From positions 1 to 32,335 of the forward strand of contig PWHM01000058.1 in assembly GCA_003554915.1 (NCBI GenBank): a stretch of DNA of 32,335 nt. The letters are read 5' to 3'. The notes beneath the pieces were generated by a model. The model did not search any database and had not been told where the DNA came from. It worked only from the letters and a program-made list of their open reading frames with translations. This document shows positions 1-7,139 of this stretch, piece by piece; positions within the stretch are counted from its first letter, which is position 1; every line of letters starts with the position of its first letter. The translations under genes and the position numbers were made by a program. Origin of the DNA: Candidatus Nealsoniibacteriota bacterium. Its GTDB lineage: Bacteria > Patescibacteriota > Minisyncoccia > Minisyncoccales > PWPS01.

Positions 1-105
1 CATTTTGAAGGAAAAGGATGGCCGAACTATAAGGTCACTATGCGGTTTTGGATTGTAGGAGTTATAGCGGCTATAGTCGGAGTTACAATAAGATTAATGG
101 GCTGA
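1..105 (+). CDS. mraY: MraY, 3' end only (phospho-MurNAc-pentapeptide transferase)
   Basis: The first 34 codons visible, ending in TGA at 103-105, read as the C-terminus of MraY. There is a His-Phe-Glu start, a GWP turn, then MRFWIVGVIAA as the last transmembrane helix. This resembles the family's ending (KGWPE..V..RFWII). MraY transfers phospho-MurNAc-pentapeptide to undecaprenyl phosphate to make lipid I at the inner face of the membrane. The gene begins outside the window. Its place directly before murD, ftsW and murG is the usual order of the division/cell-wall cluster, which supports the call despite the short fragment. Confidence 0.85.
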   Translation, partial: HFEGKGWPNYKVTMRFWIVGVIAAIVGVTIRLMG

Positions 106-146
106 TTGGTAAAACCCATTGTTTTTATTAAATCTTTATTGACAAT

Positions 147-1391
147 ATGCTGAAAACCTTGAAAGAAAAATCAGTTTTAGTTCTCGGATTGGGAAGAGAG
201 GGGAGAGATACCTTGAAGTTTTTGAGAGAAAAATTTCCAAATAAAAAAATTGGAGTGGCGGATAAAGTTAAAAAAGAAATTGAAGATACTGATAATTTGG
301 ATTTACGATTCGGCTCGGACTATTTAGAAGCGGTTGAGGATTATGATGTTATAATAAAATCTCCCGGGATTCCCTATAAACTGGTCAAAGATTACGAAGG
401 GAAAAAGGCAATTACCGGGCAAACGGATATATTTTTAAAATTAGCAAAAGGGGAGGTGGTCGGAGTGACGGGAACCAAGGGCAAGAGCACGACATGTCGT
501 AATGTTTATGAAATTTTAAAGAAAAAACAAAACCGCCCGGTCCATTTGATAGGTAATATAGGACAGCCGGTTTTTGATTATTTGGATAAAGAAGGTATTT
601 TTATATATGAAATGTCAAGTTTTCAACTGCAGACGGTAACTACAAGCCCATCTATTGCCGTGTTGCTTAATGTCTTTGTAGATCATCTGGACCAACATGA
701 AACTTTTGCGGAATATCTTGAAAGCAAAAAGAACATTGCCCGATTCCAAAGTGATAAGGATAAATTAATTTACAACCGAGAAAATAAGCACGTTTTAAAA
801 ACTATCAAAGAGTCGAAAGCTAAAAAGATACCCTTTAATCCGAAAAGAAAAATTAAAAATTCTGCAGTTTACCTGGAACCGATATTGAAAATCTGTGAAC
901 TCTTCGATGTTTCCGAAAAGGAATGTGTGGAAGTTTTAAAATCAGTACCGAAATTGCCTCATAGATTGAAAAAAGTAGGGGGGTCTCAAGGTATTGATTT
1001 CTATAATGATTCCGCGGCGACAATTCCCGAGGCAGCTGCCGAAGCCATTAAAAATATAGATCATGTAGAAACCTTGATTACCGGTGGGGTTGACAAGGGG
1101 GGGGATTATCAAGTTTTGGCTAAGGAAATTTTGAAAAGCAAAATTGATAATTTACTTCTTTTTCCCGATACCGGCCAAAAAATAGAAGCGGAGCTGGAAA
1201 GCATAAGTGATAATCTACCTCGTATAATTTATTGTAAAAGTATGGAAGAAGCCGTTAAAAATGCTTACCGGTTAACCGTCGAAGGTGCAGTTTTGCTTTC
1301 TCCGGCGTCTTCAAGCTTCAATATGTTTAAAAGTTATAAGGACAGGGGAGAGAAATTTGCAAAATACGTGCAAAAATATGGCCAAACATAA
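147..1391 (+). CDS. murD: UDP-N-acetylmuramoyl-L-alanine--D-glutamate ligase
   Basis: This is a 414-residue Mur ligase, slightly shorter than the ~440 usual for MurD. It adds D-Glu to UDP-MurNAc-L-Ala in the cytoplasm using ATP. Visible features in order are an N-terminal Rossmann glycine loop (GLGREG, 14-19), the ATP P-loop GTKGKST (109-115), the central EMSSFQL and DHLDQH motifs (155-161, 179-184), a Lys pair near 194-195 where the family carries its carbamylated lysine, PHRL (271-274) and NDSAATIP (287-294; NDSKATNP in the family), and a C-terminal SPASSSFNMFKSYKDRG block. The start at 147 has no clear Shine-Dalgarno. The 3' end overlaps ftsW by 14 nt. Flanking mraY, ftsW and murG fix it as MurD rather than another Mur ligase. 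Confidence 0.95.
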   Translation: MLKTLKEKSVLVLGLGREGRDTLKFLREKFPNKKIGVADKVKKEIEDTDNLDLRFGSDYLEAVEDYDVIIKSPGIPYKLVKDYEGKKAITGQTDIFLKLAKGEVVGVTGTKGKSTTCRNVYEILKKKQNRPVHLIGNIGQPVFDYLDKEGIFIYEMSSFQLQTVTTSPSIAVLLNVFVDHLDQHETFAEYLESKKNIARFQSDKDKLIYNRENKHVLKTIKESKAKKIPFNPKRKIKNSAVYLEPILKICELFDVSEKECVEVLKSVPKLPHRLKKVGGSQGIDFYNDSAATIPEAAAEAIKNIDHVETLITGGVDKGGDYQVLAKEILKSKIDNLLLFPDTGQKIEAELESISDNLPRIIYCKSMEEAVKNAYRLTVEGAVLLSPASSSFNMFKSYKDRGEKFAKYVQKYGQT

Positions 1392-2496
1392 AGAAAAACC
1401 GGATTATATTCTTTTAATTTGTTCAGGACTGATAATTCTTCTGGGTTTTGTTATCTTTACCAGCGTCTCTATGGCCCGGGTTGCGGTAGTGGCGGAAGAA
1501 ATAGGGGAGTTGGATTTGGCTTATTTTCTTCTCAGGCAATTTTTATTCGGAGTTTTACCGGGGGTTCTCGTAGGATACTTGATGTACAAAATACCGTTAG
1601 AATTTATTAAAAAAATAGCTCCGGTACTGCTTTTAATAAGCTTGGGGTTGGTTGCTATGGTTTTTGTACCCGGGATCGGTATTTCTTTGAGGGGAGCCAG
1701 AAGGTGGTTGCAGCTGGGAGAGTTATCAATACAACCCGGTGAGCTTTTGAAACTCACTTTTATAATTTATTTGGCCAGTTGGCTCTCAAGCCGGAAGGAT
1801 ATCAAAAAAGAAAAACGCGTTTTCTCCGAGACCTTGATAGCTTTCGGGGTGGTTTGCGGATTAATAAGTGGACTGTTTCTATTACAACCGGATCTCAGTA
1901 CGCTGATTGTAATTATTGCAACCGGCTTCGTTATGTATGCGACTTACAGGACACCGTTTTTGCATATTTTGGCAATGGGGTTCGGGGGTGCAATAGCTCT
2001 TACCGGTTTCATCGCTCTTTCACCCTACAGGTTGGAAAGAGTTAAAGATCTGTTAAATTCGGGAGTTGATACGGAAGGCATTTCCTATCAAGCCCACCAA
2101 GCGTTTATTGCTATAGGGTCGGGTGGACTTTTCGGTTTGGGGTTCGGAATGGGACACCAAAGATATGGATTTTTACCGTTTGCAATGAGTGATTCGATTT
2201 TTGCAGCTTATGCGGAAGAGGCGGGTTTCATAGGAAGTGTTTTGTTAATCTTTTTATTTTTGGTTTTTATTTGGCGAGGATTAAAAATAGCCACGAAAAG
2301 CAAAGGGTCTTTTCCCGGGCTTATAGCGGTTGGAATAAGTTTTTGGATATTTTTTCAAGCCTTTATTCATATCGGTTCGATGACCGGAGTTCTTCCGGTT
2401 ACGGGTATTCCACTACCTCTTATCAGTTACGGGAGAACCCATTTTATAGCTGAATTGGCCGGGTTGGGGTTGCTTTTAAATATTTCTAAATTTTAA
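1378..2496 (+). CDS. ftsW: FtsW, SEDS-family peptidoglycan glycosyltransferase
   Basis: This is a polytopic membrane protein of 372 residues with about ten hydrophobic segments. SEDS proteins polymerise lipid II into glycan at the septum. Motifs seen are RGARRWL (105-111), QPDLST (170-175), and MSDSIFAAYAEE with the Asp (residue 272) that aligns with the essential SEDS aspartate. Next comes TGIPLPLISYG (342-352). The family usually continues SYGGSS, but here it reads SYGRTH. I chose the ATG at 1378 (MAKHKEKPDY) rather than an upstream in-frame start at 1285, because the extra residues would be murD read in another frame. The 14-nt overlap with murD suggests translational coupling. RodA is the alternative, but the mraY-murD-ftsW-murG context favours FtsW. 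Confidence 0.92.
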   Translation: MAKHKEKPDYILLICSGLIILLGFVIFTSVSMARVAVVAEEIGELDLAYFLLRQFLFGVLPGVLVGYLMYKIPLEFIKKIAPVLLLISLGLVAMVFVPGIGISLRGARRWLQLGELSIQPGELLKLTFIIYLASWLSSRKDIKKEKRVFSETLIAFGVVCGLISGLFLLQPDLSTLIVIIATGFVMYATYRTPFLHILAMGFGGAIALTGFIALSPYRLERVKDLLNSGVDTEGISYQAHQAFIAIGSGGLFGLGFGMGHQRYGFLPFAMSDSIFAAYAEEAGFIGSVLLIFLFLVFIWRGLKIATKSKGSFPGLIAVGISFWIFFQAFIHIGSMTGVLPVTGIPLPLISYGRTHFIAELAGLGLLLNISKF

Positions 2497-2502
2497 AAAT
2501 TT

Positions 2503-3636
2503 ATGAAAAAGAAAAAAATAGTTTTTACGGGCGGCGGAACAGGAGGGCATGTCTTTCCTTTGGTTGCTGTAATTAGAAGTTTAAAAAAACAGTTTTCAGA
2601 AAGCGAAAGGTTGGAGATGTATTATATTGCTCCCAAAGATAATATTCCGGACTTTAATTTCACCCAGGAAGGCCTGAAAACCAAATATATATTTGCAGGG
2701 AAATTGAGAAGGTACATTGATCCGGTTTCGATAATCAAGAACGTCATTGATATAATCAAGGTTCCGATCGGAGTAATTCAATCAATCCTTCATCTCCTTG
2801 TAATTTCTCCGGATATGGTTTTTTCCAAGGGGGGATACGGTTCGGTCCCCGTAACTTTGGCGGCAAGTTTAATGCGAATCCCCGTGATTTTACATGAATC
2901 GGATGCTGCTCCGGGATTGGCGAATAAGATAGTCTCCGGGTTCGCAACGGAGGTTTTCGTTTCCTTCAACGATACCATCGGAGCCAATCCGGGAAAAAAA
3001 TTCGTGGTGGGAAACCCGATAAGAAAAGAGGCCATGAAAGGTTCGTCTGAAAAGGCGGTTACTCGTTTTAAGTTGACTAAAGGAAAACCCGTCCTCCTTA
3101 TCATGGGAGGTTCTCAAGGATCTGAAAGAATAAATGATACGATTTTAGCTATTTTAACCCAACTCTTGGAAAGTTTTGAAGTAATCCATCAATGCGGCCG
3201 AGAAAACATCGTAAGAATTAAAGAGGAAACTGAAACATTTTTGCCTGAAAATTTAAAAAAATATTATCACCCTTATTCCTTTTTTGATGAAGGGCAGTTA
3301 AGAGACGCTTACAAAGTGGCTGATTTGGTGATATCAAGAGCCGGTGCCGGTACTATCTTTGAAATTTTAGCAAATGAAAAACCGAGCATTTTGATTCCGC
3401 TTCCCGAAGCGGCCCAAGACCACCAAGCGGAAAATGCCTATAGAGTTGCGAGCATGGGGGCTGCGATAGTAATGGAGGAGAAAAATTTAACCCCTCATTT
3501 CTTTTTGGAAAAAGTTAAATCATTGTTTTTGGCCCCGTCTGAACTCAGGGAGATGAAGAAACATGCATCTTATTTTGCAAAACCGGATGCTGCTCGAGTT
3601 TTAGCTGCCTACATCAGAGAATTTTTAGTTCAATAA
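2503..3636 (+). CDS. murG: MurG, undecaprenyl-PP-MurNAc-pentapeptide GlcNAc transferase
   Basis: This is a 377-residue GT-B glycosyltransferase that converts lipid I to lipid II on the cytoplasmic side of the membrane. The N-terminal loop GGGTGGH (10-16) is diagnostic. HESDAAPGLANK (131-142) corresponds to HEQNAxPGxxNK, where the second half Gln-Asn is replaced by Ser-Asp. NPIR (171-174), GGSQGS (202-207), SRAGAGTIFE (278-287) and QDHQAENA (305-312) form the UDP-GlcNAc site. It begins 6 nt after the ftsW stop and belongs to the same operon. In many bacteria murC or ftsQ would follow; here gltX does. Confidence 0.95.
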   Translation: MKKKKIVFTGGGTGGHVFPLVAVIRSLKKQFSESERLEMYYIAPKDNIPDFNFTQEGLKTKYIFAGKLRRYIDPVSIIKNVIDIIKVPIGVIQSILHLLVISPDMVFSKGGYGSVPVTLAASLMRIPVILHESDAAPGLANKIVSGFATEVFVSFNDTIGANPGKKFVVGNPIRKEAMKGSSEKAVTRFKLTKGKPVLLIMGGSQGSERINDTILAILTQLLESFEVIHQCGRENIVRIKEETETFLPENLKKYYHPYSFFDEGQLRDAYKVADLVISRAGAGTIFEILANEKPSILIPLPEAAQDHQAENAYRVASMGAAIVMEEKNLTPHFFLEKVKSLFLAPSELREMKKHASYFAKPDAARVLAAYIREFLVQ

Positions 3637-3648
3637 TTTTATTGTTTT

Positions 3649-5169
3649 ATGAAAAAAAGAGTAAGATTCGCCCCATCACCAACCGGCTTTCTTCACGTCG
3701 GGTCGGCTAAAATAGCCCTTATAAATTACTTGTTCGCTTCCAAGTCCGGAGGAGATTTTGTTTTACGAATCGAAGATACTGATATAGAAAGATCAAAACA
3801 AGAGTATGAAGAAAGTATTTTGGAAAGTTTGGATTGGCTGGGTCTCGAGTATGATGAAGGTCCGGACAAAAAAGGAAATTTTGGTCCCTACAGGCAAAGT
3901 AAAAGATTGGAAATTTATGAGAAATATATTAAAAAACTAATTGAAACCGGTGCCGCTTATCCGTGCTTTTGCTCGGAGGAAGAGTTAAAGAAAGAGAAGG
4001 AAAAATGCGTTGAAAAAGGTGAGGCACCTAAATATTCCGGAAAGTGTAGAAAAATTTCTGATCAGAAAAGAAGAGAAAAGCTAAAAAAGGGGGACGATTA
4101 TGTTATCAGAATGAAGGTTGATGATGAGGGAGAGATTAAATTTGAAGATATGATCAGGGGAGAAGTGGTTTTCGATAAAAAAGAGATAGGTGATTTTGTT
4201 TTGGCAAAAAACAAGAAAAAACCTCTTTATAATTTGGCATGTGCGATTGATGACCATGAAATGAAAATGAGCCACGTAATTAGGGGGGAGGACCATATTT
4301 CAAATACGCCGAAACAAATCTTGATTCAAAAGGCTTTAGGTTTTGATCAAGTAAAATATGGACATTTACCTCTGATTTTAGCTTCGGACAAATCGAAACT
4401 TTCAAAAAGACACGGAGCAGTAGCAGTCTCGGAATATAAAAAACAAGGATTTTTACCCGAAGCATTGGTTAACTTTTTAGTTTTACTTGGCTGGAGTCCG
4501 GGGGACGACAGGGAGTTTTTCACGATCGAAGAACTTAAAAAAGAGTTTTCTATTGACAGATGCAAAAAGTCAGGTGCTGTTTTTAACAAAAAAAAGCTGG
4601 AGTATATAAACAGCCTACACATCAAAGAGGCGAGGCCGGAAAGATTAGCTAAGCTTCTGGTTACTTATTTGATTCAAGAGGATCTTTTAAACCCCAAGCA
4701 AAGCCTTGAAGAATATCCTCCGGCGATGGGTGCCAAGGGACTAAAAACAAGTTATAAAACCAAAGACGGTAGGGATTTCAGCTTCGATCAAATTATAGGG
4801 ATTGCCAAGGAGCACCAAGACAGAATCAAAACGCTTCCCGAAATAACCGAGGTGGCGGATTATTTTTTCGAGACAATCGAAGCTGATTTCAGTTTACTTC
4901 AATGGAAAGACATGACCGAAGATGAGGTTGCTGATTGCATTGACAAGTCAATAAATATATTATCTGATATAAAAACCTGGGATAAGAAGCAGGTTAGCAA
5001 GTCTCTTTTGGAAAAAGCGAACGAATACGGCGACCGAGGGCGATTTCTATGGCCTCTTAGAGCCGCTCTAACGGGAAGAAAGAATTCAGCCGGACCATTT
5101 GAGGTGGCATACCTCCTGGGTAGGGGGGAGGCGATAAAAAGACTAAAGCAGGCAAAAGAAATTTTATGA
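3649..5169 (+). CDS. gltX: Glutamyl-tRNA synthetase
   Basis: This is a 506-residue class I aminoacyl-tRNA synthetase that charges tRNA-Glu. The HIGH-type motif sits in PSPTGFLHVGSAK (9-21), and the KMSKS-type loop is KLSKRHG (250-256). A zinc-binding pattern is visible as Cys106-x-Cys108 followed by Tyr129-xxx-Cys133, the CxC...YxxxC knuckle of bacterial GluRS. The C-terminal third is the alpha-helical anticodon-binding cage. No glutaminyl-tRNA synthetase is seen in the window, so the enzyme might also charge tRNA-Gln for later amidation; that cannot be decided here. It follows murG by 12 nt. Its stop overlaps the next start as ATGA, so it is probably the penultimate gene of the operon. Confidence 0.96.
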   Translation: MKKRVRFAPSPTGFLHVGSAKIALINYLFASKSGGDFVLRIEDTDIERSKQEYEESILESLDWLGLEYDEGPDKKGNFGPYRQSKRLEIYEKYIKKLIETGAAYPCFCSEEELKKEKEKCVEKGEAPKYSGKCRKISDQKRREKLKKGDDYVIRMKVDDEGEIKFEDMIRGEVVFDKKEIGDFVLAKNKKKPLYNLACAIDDHEMKMSHVIRGEDHISNTPKQILIQKALGFDQVKYGHLPLILASDKSKLSKRHGAVAVSEYKKQGFLPEALVNFLVLLGWSPGDDREFFTIEELKKEFSIDRCKKSGAVFNKKKLEYINSLHIKEARPERLAKLLVTYLIQEDLLNPKQSLEEYPPAMGAKGLKTSYKTKDGRDFSFDQIIGIAKEHQDRIKTLPEITEVADYFFETIEADFSLLQWKDMTEDEVADCIDKSINILSDIKTWDKKQVSKSLLEKANEYGDRGRFLWPLRAALTGRKNSAGPFEVAYLLGRGEAIKRLKQAKEIL

Positions 5170-5510
5170 AAAAATTTTTTATTTTTCTTTTAATATTTAT
5201 TTTTATTTTTTCTATCCCGGTTGTTTTTGGAGAGGAGGAGATGGAATCAGATCAAGAAAAAAATTTCGTTTCCCGAATAGTGGAGAGCATTTATGATTTT
5301 TTTAATTTTATCCGGAGGAAGACTCAAGACGGAATTAATTTTATCGTGGAAAAGATTGAAAGACGTCAAAGAATAATTGAAGAACAAGTTGAAGAAAGAA
5401 AAGAAGAATTAATCGGAAGGATCAGTCAAAGGATTGATGAGGTGATCGGTTCAATAGTTAGAAGTGCCTGGGAGTCGATAAAGAGCCCCTTTACGGAAAC
5501 AGGGGATTGA
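5166..5510 (+). CDS. Small exported or membrane-anchored helical protein
   Basis: I do not recognise this 114-residue protein. Residues 1-22 are a signal peptide or anchor (MKKFFIFLLIFIFIFSIPVV). After that comes an acidic stretch (EEEMES) and a long charged, heptad-like helix rich in Glu, Arg, Ile and Gln, as in EKIERRQRIIEEQVEERKEE. That looks like a coiled coil or amphipathic membrane-surface helix. Its ATG overlaps the gltX stop by 4 nt, so it is translationally coupled and last in the mur/gltX operon. Its TGA overlaps the -35 box of the next promoter. The coding strand is G-rich like the preceding genes. A role at the cell envelope is only inferred from the signal sequence. Confidence 0.7.
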   Translation: MKKFFIFLLIFIFIFSIPVVFGEEEMESDQEKNFVSRIVESIYDFFNFIRRKTQDGINFIVEKIERRQRIIEEQVEERKEELIGRISQRIDEVIGSIVRSAWESIKSPFTETGD

Positions 5511-5535
5511 CAATAGTGGACTTGTTGTATATTAT
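5507..5535 (+). promoter_or_regulatory. Sigma-70-type promoter of xer
   Basis: TTGACA at 5507-5512 and TATTAT at 5530-5535 are separated by 17 nt. Predicted transcription starts near 5542, giving a leader of about 67 nt that contains the dif-like site. The -35 box overlaps the stop codon of the preceding gene. Confidence 0.7.
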
Positions 5536-5547
5536 TATAAATAAGAA

Positions 5548-5575
5548 ACTTCGCATAATGTAACTTTACCGAAGT
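5548..5575. other. dif: dif-like Xer recombination site
   Basis: A 28-bp element has the layout 11 + 6 + 11 expected of dif. The left arm is ACTTCGCATAA (5548-5558), the centre TGTAAC (5559-5564) and the right arm TTTACCGAAGT (5565-5575). The right arm read backwards is ACTTCGGTAAA, matching the left arm at 8 of 11 positions, and outer AA/TT extend the dyad. The run CGCATAATGTA is, from memory, identical to the XerC-side half of E. coli dif, and the ACTTC outer edge resembles the B. subtilis site. It lies 35 bp before the start codon of a tyrosine recombinase and near the point where GC skew and gene direction flip. Alternatively it is an operator or leader hairpin of the xer gene. Confidence 0.6.
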
Positions 5576-5609
5576 TTAAGAACAAAAAATAGGCACCTTT
5601 ACCTAACCT

Positions 5610-6584
5610 ATGAAAAAATCAAAAAAAACCATATTGGACCATTTCCAAGAATTTTTCCAGTATTTGGATATTGAGAAAGGACTCTCACCCGGCAGCCAAG
5701 AAACTTATCAACGCTTCCTCTCCCGCTTTTCCGAATGGCTCGAAAATTCCGATAATTCTGATTTACTTCCCCATGAGCTTACGGATCAACATATTTGGGA
5801 TTATCGGGTTTATCTTTCAAAACGAAAAAATCATAAAAATCAACCGATAAGCAAAAAAACTCGAAATTATTATTTGATCGCAGTAAGAAACCTTCTTAAT
5901 TTCTTTGCTGATCGAGATATCGAGGCTCTCCCTGCTGAAAAAGTTAAATTAACCAAACAGGACGGTGATAATTCCTTGAATTTTTTAAAATTGGATCAAA
6001 TCCAAAAACTACTTAATGCTCCGGACAATAAAAAAAGAACCGGCATTAGAGACGGGGCAATACTCGAAACTCTATTTTCAACCGGTCTAAGAGTCGCTGA
6101 GCTGGTCGGTTTGGATCGTGATCAAATAAATATTAAAGAAAATACCGAAGATCTGGAAGTTGTAGTTACCGGTAAGGGTGACAGAACTCGGACAGTTTAT
6201 TTTTCTCCCCGAGCGGTTCAAGCATTGCGGAATTATTTGTCCATCCGTGAAGATGATTTGGATCCGCTTTTTATAAGATATCGTGGACCCAAAACCGGTG
6301 ATCGCAGAATTTCCACCAGATCCGTAGAAAATATCGTTAAGAAATATGTAAAGAAAACCGGCTTGCCGAAAACTACCACACCGCATACCTTACGTCATAG
6401 TTACGCCACGGATCTTTTGGCGCAAGGTGTGGATCTCAGAGTTATCCAAGAATTTTTGGGACACAAAAATATTGCCACCACTCAGATTTACACCCACATC
6501 ACCAGCAAAAAATTGCGCGAGATTCATAAAAAGTATCATAGCGGCCAAAATCTTGAAAATAATAAGAAAAACGATGAGGCGTAA
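5610..6584 (+). CDS. xer: Xer-family tyrosine recombinase
   Basis: This is a 324-residue site-specific recombinase. It has an N-terminal SAM-like core-binding domain (about 10-105) and a C-terminal catalytic domain. All catalytic residues are visible: Arg161 (STGLRVAEL), Lys189 (GKGDRTR), His259-xx-Arg262 (TPHTLRHSYA), His285 (FLGHKNI) and the nucleophile Tyr294 (TQIYTH). XerC/XerD proteins resolve chromosome dimers at dif under FtsK control. Only one xer is present here, so it may work alone, as XerS, XerH or archaeal XerA do. Unlike the genes to its left, its coding strand is C-rich (line 5701-5760: 18 C, 8 G by hand count), as if on the other replichore. It has its own promoter and carries a dif-like element in its leader. 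A phage integrase is less likely given no phage genes nearby. Confidence 0.9.
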   Translation: MKKSKKTILDHFQEFFQYLDIEKGLSPGSQETYQRFLSRFSEWLENSDNSDLLPHELTDQHIWDYRVYLSKRKNHKNQPISKKTRNYYLIAVRNLLNFFADRDIEALPAEKVKLTKQDGDNSLNFLKLDQIQKLLNAPDNKKRTGIRDGAILETLFSTGLRVAELVGLDRDQINIKENTEDLEVVVTGKGDRTRTVYFSPRAVQALRNYLSIREDDLDPLFIRYRGPKTGDRRISTRSVENIVKKYVKKTGLPKTTTPHTLRHSYATDLLAQGVDLRVIQEFLGHKNIATTQIYTHITSKKLREIHKKYHSGQNLENNKKNDEA

Positions 6585-6656
6585 CCCATCTTTTGTATAA
6601 AAATCGCTCTAAGCGGCTATGAAGCCCCCTTATTCTTAAACTTTTTGATTTTTGAG

Positions 6657-6851
6657 TTAAAAGTCCCCTATTTCAGTTATTTTTGAAAAATCTTCAATTT
6701 CTATCGGTTTTTGCTCCTCCAAGTCCCTGGAAATCCATCCGATCATATAAAAAAGCAGTGCCACTAAAATTATTATTATCAACCAATAAAAAGAGTCGGA
6801 TTTTTGATTGACATTTTTACTTATTTCTGTTAGTATAGACTTAGGTTTCAT
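6657..6851 (-). CDS. Small single-pass membrane protein (tentative)
   Basis: This is a 64-residue frame on the - strand that I do not recognise. It has a polar N-terminus (MKPKSILTEISKNVNQKSDS), one strong transmembrane segment (WLIIIILVALLFYMIGW, about 23-39) and an acidic tail. The composition looks like a real anchor protein, but there is no Shine-Dalgarno. The frame also lies antisense across the rpmA promoter (6808-6836). It would converge with xer and diverge from rpmA, whose ATG is 15 nt away. It may be a chance frame. Confidence 0.4.
   Translation of the reverse strand: MKPKSILTEISKNVNQKSDSFYWLIIIILVALLFYMIGWISRDLEEQKPIEIEDFSKITEIGDF
6808..6836 (+). promoter_or_regulatory. Promoter of rpmA
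   Basis: TTGACA at 6808-6813, a 17-nt spacer, and TAGTAT at 6831-6836. Predicted start near 6843 gives a leader of about 24 nt. No good Shine-Dalgarno precedes the rpmA ATG at 6867. Confidence 0.65.
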
Positions 6852-6866
6852 AATTCAATTAATAAA

Positions 6867-7139
6867 ATGGCAACTACAAAATCATCCGGAACAACAAGAC
6901 TGGGACGTGATTCCAAACCCAAATATTTAGGGGTTAAACTTTTCGGTGGACAAAATGCAAAACCGGGATCCATTATCGTCAGGCAAAGAGGAACTAATTT
7001 CGTTCCCGGAAAAAATGTTCGATGCGGAAGGGATGACACTCTTTATGCAACAAAAGAAGGAATCGTTGAATTTCAAACAAAAGTCAAGAAAAATTTTGAC
7101 GGAAAAAGGAAAAAGGTAAAAAAGGTTAATGTTCTTTAG
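6867..7139 (+). CDS. rpmA: 50S ribosomal protein L27
   Basis: This 90-residue protein matches bL27. After a short N-terminus, TTRLGRDSKPKYLGVK aligns with the family's STRNGRDSxxKRLGVK. The signature GSIIVRQRGTNFVPGKNV (34-51) corresponds to GxIIVRQRGTxFHPGxNV. The flexible N-terminus, which reaches toward the peptidyl transferase centre, reads ATTKSS instead of the common AHKKAG. The usual partner rplU (L21) is not adjacent, and the gene stands alone behind its own promoter. It is convergent with pyrG and their 3' ends overlap by 14 bp. Confidence 0.95.
   Translation: MATTKSSGTTRLGRDSKPKYLGVKLFGGQNAKPGSIIVRQRGTNFVPGKNVRCGRDDTLYATKEGIVEFQTKVKKNFDGKRKKVKKVNVL

Noticed and set aside
1285..1377. 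Longer N-terminus for ftsW from an upstream ATG
   Set aside because: The added residues are murD read in another frame; the ATG at 1378 gives a normal FtsW start.
5610..6584. Phage or island integrase
   Set aside because: No attachment-site duplication, tRNA target or phage genes nearby; the dif-like site and terminus position fit a housekeeping Xer.
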